Assembly (NCBI GenBank): GCA_002409675.1
Contig: DHOB01000080.1
Location: 1 to 10,961 of the forward strand
Source of the DNA: Ruminococcaceae bacterium UBA5401
Lineage (GTDB): Bacteria; Bacillota; Clostridia; Oscillospirales; Acutalibacteraceae
Direction of reading: 5' to 3'
Length of the DNA stretch: 10,961 nt
Below, piece after piece: positions 5,857 to 10,961 of the stretch (positions within the stretch are counted from its first letter, which is position 1; each line of letters begins with the position of its first letter). A model generated the notes under the pieces. It saw nothing but the letters and a program-made list of their open reading frames with translations, ran no database searches and had not been told where the DNA came from. Position numbers and translations under genes: made by a program.

Positions 5857-7883
5857 TCACCGCCTGAGGCCCAGCAGGTCTTTCAGCAGCGCGCGCAGGT
5901 CGTCCGGGCGGCTCTGCCGCAGCATGGCGGGGAACTTCGCGTCTTCTATCAGGGCGACGCTGACGTTCCCCATTTTCTCCAGCACGGCCGGGGACTCGTT
6001 TTCCCGCGCAAGAAGCACCAGAAACGTATCGACGGGCTCCTGCGCGAAGCCGGCGCTCTCCATCAGGACGCTGCCGTCCATGCGGAAGACGCCGACGAAC
6101 GGCCGGTTCACAAGGTCGGAGCGGATGTGCAGCAGGGAAACGTGCGAATGGGGAATCACGATGCTCCCCATCTTCTCTCTTTTCAGAATCAGCCGGCCGA
6201 TTTCCCCCCGGTCCCGCGCGACGTTCCCGTCGCACAGCGCGGCGGCGATGCTGCCGACGACGGCCTCGAAAGAGCCGGCCGGGACGGTCTTCAGCCACAG
6301 ACCCTCGGCCATTCCGCGGACGAGGGCTTCTTTTTCCGCCCCGCTTTCCGCCGCCGGAGGGCCGGTTTCGGCGCGGCCCGGCCGCCCGCGGATGCCGCGG
6401 ATGCGCTCGCCGATCCGCACGATGTCCCCGTCGCTCAGGAACGGCGAGACCACCAGAAGATTTTCCTCCTGCGGGTCCTGCCGCCCGACCTCCACCGTCG
6501 AAAGAATCAGGTCGTAGCCGCGGCCCTTTTCGGGCAGGTCCCTCAGCGAGCCGACCTCGACGGGCCCCACGTCCTGAAAGACGCTGCGGATTTTCCGGAG
6601 CAGAATCCGCGAGGCGAACACGCCGTTCGGGCACAGAATCAGGATGGAGACCCTGCGGCCGCGCCGCGCCGTCTGCTCCAGCCGCGCGCCGATATACAGG
6701 ACCAGAAAGCCGATCTCGTCCTCCGGGAGCAGCACGTTGTATTTGGAAAAAATCAGCCTGCACGCTTTTTCGACGACGCCGAACAGCTCGCCGTAGCGGT
6801 CGCGCACCGCGCCGAGCATGGAGTTCTTAATCTGGATGCCCAGCTTGGCCCGGTAGAAAATCAGCTTCAGATAGCGGGAAAGCGCCGCGACGAAGCGGGA
6901 ATCCGCCTTCAGATCCGTGCCGAACCGCTTTTCGACCTCGTACAGCACCTCTTCGGCCAGCCTGTCGAACGGGACGCCCGTCTCCCCGGCCTCCCGGTAC
7001 CCGCCGCCCCCGTACCTGCCAGGCAGGTGGACGCGCAGATACGCGAGCTCGCCGTCCGTTATTGTCAGACCGAAGGCGGAAAGATATGCGCGCAGCTTTT
7101 TGCAGAATCCTGTGCGGTCCGCCGAAATCACTTCCCGGACGAACTCGTCCGGGAGGGCGATCGGGCGCCCCTCCGACGCCTGCTTCAGAGAGACCATGAT
7201 GTGCAGCAGCGACGTGAGGTAGCTCGCATCGTCTTCGGCGCTGTCGTCCGGGAGAAGCTTCAGAACTCCCTTCGACATCCGGAAAATGCGGTCCCCGAAC
7301 AGGAAGCTGAAAAAAAACGGAGCACCGGGTCCTGCTTCGACCCGTAGACGAAGGCGAGCAGCTCTTCCACCGGCTTGTAATCGTAAATCAGGGAAACCAG
7401 CGCGTTCCTCTTGTTCCACTCGGAGCCCTCGACCCGGATGCCGTACCTTCGCTTCCGGCTGAGGGTCAGGTTCTTCTCCGCAAGCCACCGCTGGATTTTA
7501 TCCATATAGGCGCTGACCGTTCCGTCGGCGACGTTGAGCTGGACGCTGAAAAAGGTGGATTTGCACGGCTTTTCCGCCAGCAGAAGCTGCGCGGTGATGA
7601 AAAGGACCCGCTGCTCCGCCGTCAGCAGCCACCGTTTCGGCAGGGGGCCGAGCGACTGTTTCAAAGCCAGCAGCTCCTGCTCTCCCCCCACCAGGGTCAG
7701 CTCGGCGTTCCTGACGGAGATTTTGGCCCCCGCGCCCTCCAGCAGGCGGTTGATGGCCGCAATCTCGCGGAAAATCGTGCGCCCGCTCACGTCGAGCTGC
7801 CGGGAAATATCCGCAAGAGGCAGCGCCAGTCCCTTCAGAAGCAGGCTGAGGATGAATTTCTGTCTGGCTGTAAATTTTTCCAT
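5857..7883 (-). pseudogene. mtlR: Mannitol operon transcriptional activator MtlR, split by a one-base frameshift
   Basis: This is a PRD-containing activator of the MtlR/BglG-like family. Restoring one base at the A run 7310-7317 gives a continuous 675-residue protein, close to the usual length of about 690. Domains in order: N-terminal winged helix-turn-helix (about 5-60), a second helix-turn-helix (about 80-165), PRD1 (His228, His286), PRD2 (about 300-405), an EIIB-like domain (Cys418 in ILCPNG) and an EIIA-like domain (His579 in IVIPHSH). At the two positions expected for PRD2 phosphohistidines there are Tyr338 (codon at 6871-6873) and Tyr397 (6694-6696). In known MtlR proteins these sites are phosphorylated by EI/HPr for activation; the Cys and EIIA-like His respond to the mannitol EII. 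As written, the upstream frame stops at 7260 (about 207 residues: both DNA-binding domains and the start of PRD1); the downstream frame (open from 7488 to 5857) lacks a DNA-binding domain. The start is the ATG at 7883 (MEKFTARQKF); an upstream in-frame ATG at 7952 lies in the hairpin region and is unlikely. A sequencing error, real decay or slippage are all possible. Confidence 0.85.
7310..7317 (-). other. mtlR: Homopolymer at the mtlR frameshift
   Basis: There are eight A on the plus strand (eight T in the coding direction). The upstream frame reads V-L-R-F-F then leaves the family sequence; the other frame resumes F-S-F-L-F-G-D. Nine T would join them exactly. No second defect was seen, which localises the break to this run. 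Confidence 0.85.
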
Positions 7884-7949
7884 ATTTTTCTTTTTCCCCT
7901 CTTTCGGCCCGGCCGGCGGAGCGCCGGGGCCAAGCCCGCGGAAGCGAAA

Positions 7950-7989
7950 CAAAGGGACGCCGGCGCGCAGACCGCGCCGGGCCCCTTTG
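7950..7989 (-). terminator. GC-rich hairpin between mtlA and mtlR, possible partial terminator
   Basis: On the minus strand CAAAGGG (7989-7983) pairs with CCCTTTG (7956-7950) and encloses a GGCGCG-type inner stem around a short loop. It begins 10 nt after the mtlA stop and is followed only by TTTC, a poor U tract. It may end some transcripts so that mtlA mRNA exceeds that of the five downstream genes, or it may protect the mtlA 3' end. The first four minus-strand bases of the intergenic region add nothing else. Confidence 0.5.
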
Positions 7990-7998
7990 AAAAGGGAT

Positions 7999-9465
7999 TC
8001 AGGATTTCTTCTGCGGGCTTGTGTTGGCCTTCAGGGCACCGATGTACTTGTCGTAGGCCGCGTTGTCAAGGAAGTTGTTCACGGTTATAATCTGCGCGGC
8101 GGGGACTCTTTCATGCGCCCGCTCGGCCAGAGCCTCCTGGGTGAAGACCACTTCCGCGTCCTTCGGGATTTCGCTGACCGGCGAATGGTGGACCGGAATG
8201 TCCAGCCCCGCTTCCTTCAGGCGCTTCCTCAGGATGGTTTCGCCCATCGCGGAAGAGCCCATGCCCGCGTCGCACGCAAACACAATCAGGCTCGGGATTC
8301 CGGCGACAACAGGGGCCTTGCCCTTGGCGGGGGCCTCGCCCTTGCTTTCCGCCTTCATGCGCGCGACTTCGCGCTGGGCGGATTCAAGCGAAGCGCCGGA
8401 TTCTTCCGGATTGGACCGCTTGACTATCACCGCCGAAATCAGGAACGAGACGACCGCGCCGACCAGCACGCCGGCCAGCACGGGCAGCAGGCCGCCCTTC
8501 GGGCTCATGGCGACCTCCGCGATGATGCTGCCGGGCGAGGGGGACGCCACCAGGCCGGCCCCCGTGATGACGAAGGTGAAATCCGCCGCCATGCCGCCCA
8601 GAATCACGGAAATCAGGAGCAGCGGCTGCATCAGCACATACGGGAAATAAATCTCGTGGATGCCGCCGAGGAAGTGGATAATCACGGCGCCGGGGGCGGA
8701 CTGCCTGGCGCTTCCCTTGCCGAAGAAGCAGTACGCGAGCAGAACGCCGAGGCCGGGGCCGGGGTCGCTTTCAAGCAGGAAGAAGATGGACTTGCCGAAC
8801 TCCTTGACCTGCGAGACGCCGACCGGGTCGAAAATGCCGTGGTTGATCGCGTTGTTCAGGAACAGGATTTTGCCGGGCTCCACCAGAAGGGCAATCAGCG
8901 GCAGGACCTTTTTCTGGGTGATCCACAGGGCCGCGTTGCCCAGCGCCACGGTCAGCGCGCCGACCGCCGGGCCGATGAGCAGATAGCCGAGGACCGCCAG
9001 AAGCCCGCCGAGGATGCCGGCCGAAAACGTGGTGACCAGCATCTCGAAGCCGGCGGCGATTTTCCCCTCGACCAGCTTGTCGAACTTCTTAATCAGCCAG
9101 CCGCCCAGCGGACCCATAATCATCGCGCCGAGGAACATCGTCACCGAGGACCCCACAATCACGCCCATGGTGGCGATGGCGCCGACGACGCCGCCGCGCT
9201 TGCCGTAGACGAGCGTGCCGCCCGTATACCCGATCAGCAGGGGCAGCAGGTAGGTGATCATCGGGCCGCCCAGCTTGTTCAGGTATTCGTTCGGAATCCA
9301 GCCGGTCGGGATGAACAGCGCCGTCAGCAGGCCCCAGGCGATGAACGCCCCGATGTTCGGCATAATCATGCCGGCAAGAAAGCTGCCGAACTTCTGGACT
9401 CCCGCCCTCTTTCTGGCTTTCGTCCCGGGGGCCGCGCCCCCGTTGTTTATAGCAGCTACCAACAA
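7999..9465 (-). CDS. mtlA: PTS mannitol-specific EIICB component
   Basis: This 488-residue membrane transporter imports mannitol and phosphorylates it to mannitol 1-phosphate. The EIIC domain (about 1-350) has many membrane segments, the VQKFGSFLAGMIMPNIGAFIAW start typical of MtlA split here as VQKFGSFL and MIMPNIGAFIAW, and the substrate-site GGIHE (267-271, Glu271). An Ala/Lys/Glu-rich linker (about 351-388) leads to the EIIB domain with the phosphorylated Cys398 in FACDAGMGSS. There is no EIIA domain; MtlF supplies it. No ATG is near the ribosome binding site: two adjacent TTG codons (9465 and 9462) are the candidate starts, 5 and 8 nt from AGGAGG. The next Met (residue 33) would remove the conserved N-terminus. 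It is the first gene of the operon. Confidence 0.95.
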   Translation of the reverse strand: MLVAAINNGGAAPGTKARKRAGVQKFGSFLAGMIMPNIGAFIAWGLLTALFIPTGWIPNEYLNKLGGPMITYLLPLLIGYTGGTLVYGKRGGVVGAIATMGVIVGSSVTMFLGAMIMGPLGGWLIKKFDKLVEGKIAAGFEMLVTTFSAGILGGLLAVLGYLLIGPAVGALTVALGNAALWITQKKVLPLIALLVEPGKILFLNNAINHGIFDPVGVSQVKEFGKSIFFLLESDPGPGLGVLLAYCFFGKGSARQSAPGAVIIHFLGGIHEIYFPYVLMQPLLLISVILGGMAADFTFVITGAGLVASPSPGSIIAEVAMSPKGGLLPVLAGVLVGAVVSFLISAVIVKRSNPEESGASLESAQREVARMKAESKGEAPAKGKAPVVAGIPSLIVFACDAGMGSSAMGETILRKRLKEAGLDIPVHHSPVSEIPKDAEVVFTQEALAERAHERVPAAQIITVNNFLDNAAYDKYIGALKANTSPQKKS

Positions 9466-9470
9466 AAACT

Positions 9471-9476
9471 CCTCCT
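9471..9476 (-). promoter_or_regulatory. mtlA: Ribosome binding site deciding the TTG start of mtlA
   Basis: A full AGGAGG on the minus strand is followed at 5 and 8 nt by the two TTG codons. Its strength may offset the weak start codon. Confidence 0.75.
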
Positions 9477-9515
9477 TTTTATACTTTTTTGTAATTTATC
9501 ACTAACCTACAATTA

Positions 9516-9544
9516 AATATAACATCTTGCCGCTTTTTTTACAA
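9516..9544 (-). promoter_or_regulatory. Probable promoter of the mannitol operon
   Basis: The minus strand has TTGTAA (9544-9539), a 17-nt spacer and an extended -10 element TGTTATATT with TATATT at 9521-9516. The start would lie near 9509, giving a 44-nt AT-rich leader to the mtlA ribosome binding site. The -35 is a 4/6 match, in keeping with a promoter that needs an activator. Confidence 0.6.
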
Positions 9545-9562
9545 CGCTAAAAACTTCAGCTC

Positions 9563-9583
9563 TGTCTCAAAAATCTTATGACA
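9563..9583 (-). promoter_or_regulatory. Candidate activator site upstream of the mtl promoter
   Basis: An imperfect inverted repeat, TGTC (9583-9580), 13 nt, GACA (9566-9563), with 7 of 10 half-site positions symmetric, is centred about 64 nt before the predicted start and 18 nt upstream of the -35. Position and TTGTCA-type arms fit an MtlR-like activator site, but the match is loose. Confidence 0.3.
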
Positions 9584-9619
9584 ATTTCAGAGTAAGCCCG
9601 CCGCGCGCCGCAGGCGCCG

Positions 9620-9637
9620 TAAAATCCCGGAATTTTA
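9620..9637. repeat. 18-bp palindrome upstream of the sigma factor gene
   Basis: TAAAAT (9620-9625) and ATTTTA (9632-9637) flank CCCGGA, so 16 of 18 positions are symmetric. It ends just before a weak GGAATC element (9639-9644) that sits 17 nt from TATTAT (9662-9667), a possible promoter for the sigma gene. It may be an operator; no regulator can be named. Confidence 0.4.
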
Positions 9638-9696
9638 TGGAATCCGCCCAGTATTTTGTGCTATTATCAAAATAAGAAGGGGATGAGGAGGATTTG

Positions 9697-10245
9697 ATGC
9701 TCTGTATCATGGTTCTTCAGAGTAAAGACGACCGGAGCACAGTGAAAAAGCTGTTTGAGCAGTACGCTCCCATGATGATTTATACGGCGCAGGGAATTTT
9801 AAAGGACCGCGCGCTCGCGGAAGACGCCGTTTCCCGGGCTTTCGTAAGGCTGATTGAAAATCTGCAGAAATTTTCTTTCAAAAGCTGTAACGAAACCAGG
9901 GGCCTGCTTGTTATATTGGTGAGGAACGAATGTTTTAATCTCCTGCGCGAAAAAAGGCGGGAAAAGGCCGTGCCGCCGGACGAACTTCCTTCGCAGGGCG
10001 GCGGAGAAACGGATTTGCCGGACATCGTCGTCTCGGAAGAAAGCTGCGGCATGATTTTGAAGTGCCTCGCCCGGCTGAAGCCGTGGCAAAAAGATATCCT
10101 GCGCCTAAAAGCGCTTTATGACTATTCCGACGCAGAGATCGCCCACATTCTCGGCATCTCTCCGGGCAACGTGCGGGTCAGGCTGTTCCGCGCCCGGCGC
10201 GCGCTGTCTGAAGAAATCAGAAAGGAGGAGAAAAGCGGTGGATAA
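9697..10245 (+). CDS. ECF-type RNA polymerase sigma factor
   Basis: This is a 182-residue sigma-70 family protein with only regions 2 and 4, as in ECF factors. It would direct RNA polymerase to a small regulon. Region 2 spans about 17-87 (LFEQYAPMMIYTAQGIL, then the EDAVSRAFVRL helix that contacts the -10). Region 4 spans about 120-172 (LARLKPWQKDILRLKAL, then the YSDAEIAHILGISPGNVRVR helix-turn-helix with AEIAHILGISPGNV inside). The ATG at 9697 follows GAGGAGG by 5 nt; a TTG just before it is less well placed. It is divergent from mtlA and overlaps the next gene by 8 nt, typical of a sigma/regulator pair. The signal it answers is unknown. Confidence 0.88.
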   Translation: MLCIMVLQSKDDRSTVKKLFEQYAPMMIYTAQGILKDRALAEDAVSRAFVRLIENLQKFSFKSCNETRGLLVILVRNECFNLLREKRREKAVPPDELPSQGGGETDLPDIVVSEESCGMILKCLARLKPWQKDILRLKALYDYSDAEIAHILGISPGNVRVRLFRARRALSEEIRKEEKSGG

Positions 10246-10961
10246 AACGGAACTGCGGAAAAAGCTGTTCAAAATTGTGCTGAACGAAGCGCTGAAAGAA
10301 GACTTTCAGCAGGAGCTGAATCATTTGCCCGCGGAATCCATCCTGAAAGACCGGTATTCTCCTTCCCTAAAGCTCCGCCGGGAAATCGAGCGGCTGGATA
10401 AAAAATCGGCGCGCAGGGCGGTCTGGAGAAAGGCGTGCCGCGCCGCGGCAAGGGCGGCCGTTGTCGTCGCCGTAATCGCGGCCGTGTCGGTCGGCAGCCT
10501 CCTCAGCGTGAGCGCGTCGCGCAGGGCGATTTTCAATGCCGTCGAAGAGTGGAAAAGCGACCATCTCAATCTCCATTATGAGGAAAGCAGCCGGCCCAAT
10601 CCGCCTTACCCGTCCAAAAGCGGCACCGTTTATAAGCCCCACTATCTGCCGGCGGGATTTACGGAAAAGCAGACCCGAAAACTCGGTCCCACTCTTCTGA
10701 TATTCTATCAGAATTCCAAAGGGGTATCAATCGAATTGAAACAGTGCCCGCTCGCGAAAGAAGGAACCATGCTTTTCGACACGGAACATTCGACCCAAAA
10801 AGAAGTGAATATCCGCGGCGAAAAGGCGGTTCTTCTGGAGGGAAAGACTTCTTCCGACAAATCTTTTCTCATCTGGAAAAACCGGACGACGAGCTTTGTG
10901 CTGGAGTCCACTTTCCCGGCAAAAGAGCTGGTTAAAATCGCAGACAGTATCCAGGAGGAAA
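10238..10961 (+). CDS. Membrane-anchored DUF4367 protein, putative anti-sigma factor or sensor (partial)
   Basis: This frame is open to the window end; 241 codons are visible and the C-terminus is missing. The GTG start at 10238 lies 9 nt after AGGAGG (10223-10228) inside the sigma gene, overlapping its end. Layout: a charged, mostly helical N-terminal part (1-68), one membrane segment (about 71-93, AAVVVAVIAAVSVGSLLSV), then an outer region that resembles DUF4367 (about 131-240), with YKPHYLPAGF near its start and ELVKIADSIQ near the end. Such proteins commonly follow ECF sigma genes in Bacillota. The N-terminal part could bind the sigma factor inside while the outer domain senses a signal; this is inference. 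No zinc-binding anti-sigma motif (HxxxCxxC) is seen. Confidence 0.75.
   Translation, partial: MDKTELRKKLFKIVLNEALKEDFQQELNHLPAESILKDRYSPSLKLRREIERLDKKSARRAVWRKACRAAARAAVVVAVIAAVSVGSLLSVSASRRAIFNAVEEWKSDHLNLHYEESSRPNPPYPSKSGTVYKPHYLPAGFTEKQTRKLGPTLLIFYQNSKGVSIELKQCPLAKEGTMLFDTEHSTQKEVNIRGEKAVLLEGKTSSDKSFLIWKNRTTSFVLESTFPAKELVKIADSIQEE

Noticed and set aside
5728..7347. Long plus-strand frame (539 codons) opposite mtlR and mtlF
   Set aside because: Low-complexity, His/Arg/Ala-rich shadow of well-supported genes on the other strand.
7534..9516. Long plus-strand frame (660 codons) opposite mtlA and the start of mtlR
   Set aside because: No domain, crosses the mtlA promoter region, and is a shadow of mtlA.
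9466..9696. Catabolite-responsive (cre) site near the mtl promoter
   Set aside because: The closest stretches, such as AGCGTTGT, lack the paired half-site of the cre consensus.

Overview
The window looks like a GC-rich Bacillota chromosome, most likely a clostridial (Oscillospiraceae/Ruminococcaceae-like) gut or fermentative anaerobe. This is inferred from the gene families (PRD-type MtlR activator, Gram-positive-style HPr with a Ser-46 region, an ECF sigma factor paired with a DUF4367 protein), from strong AGGAGG-type ribosome binding sites, and from consensus sigma-A promoters. No rRNA, tRNA, IS element or CRISPR array was seen.

Left end (1-538): no convincing protein gene. The minus strand carries a perfect TTGACA/TATAAT promoter (405-432), about 250 nt of base-pairable non-coding sequence, and a strong intrinsic terminator (149-192). 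Together these suggest a free-standing structured RNA (about 398 down to 149) that I cannot assign to a known family. A degenerate 32-nt motif from this RNA recurs at 58-89, next to the window edge.

539-2034 (+): znuC-znuB, the ATPase and permease of a zinc/manganese-type ABC importer. Their promoter is overlapped by a perfect 7-5-7 inverted repeat. The binding protein gene is not in the window. The operon converges on the mannitol operon, with a 13-bp hairpin between them.

2136-9465 (-): a mannitol PTS operon transcribed mtlA (EIICB) - mtlR (activator) - mtlF (EIIA) - mtlD (mannitol-1-phosphate dehydrogenase) - ptsH (HPr) - ptsI (Enzyme I). It encodes a whole phosphorelay (PEP to EI to HPr to EIIA to EIIB to mannitol) plus the first catabolic step. 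mtlR is split by a one-base frameshift at an 8-A run (7310-7317). In the reconstructed protein both PRD2 histidines are tyrosine, while the EIIB-like Cys and EIIA-like His remain. This suggests a regulator that no longer takes the usual HPr-mediated activating signal, or a decaying gene.

Right end (9697-10961, +): a divergent ECF sigma factor gene overlaps by 8 nt a GTG-started membrane protein with a DUF4367 domain, cut by the window end. It is probably a sigma factor/anti-sigma or sensor pair.
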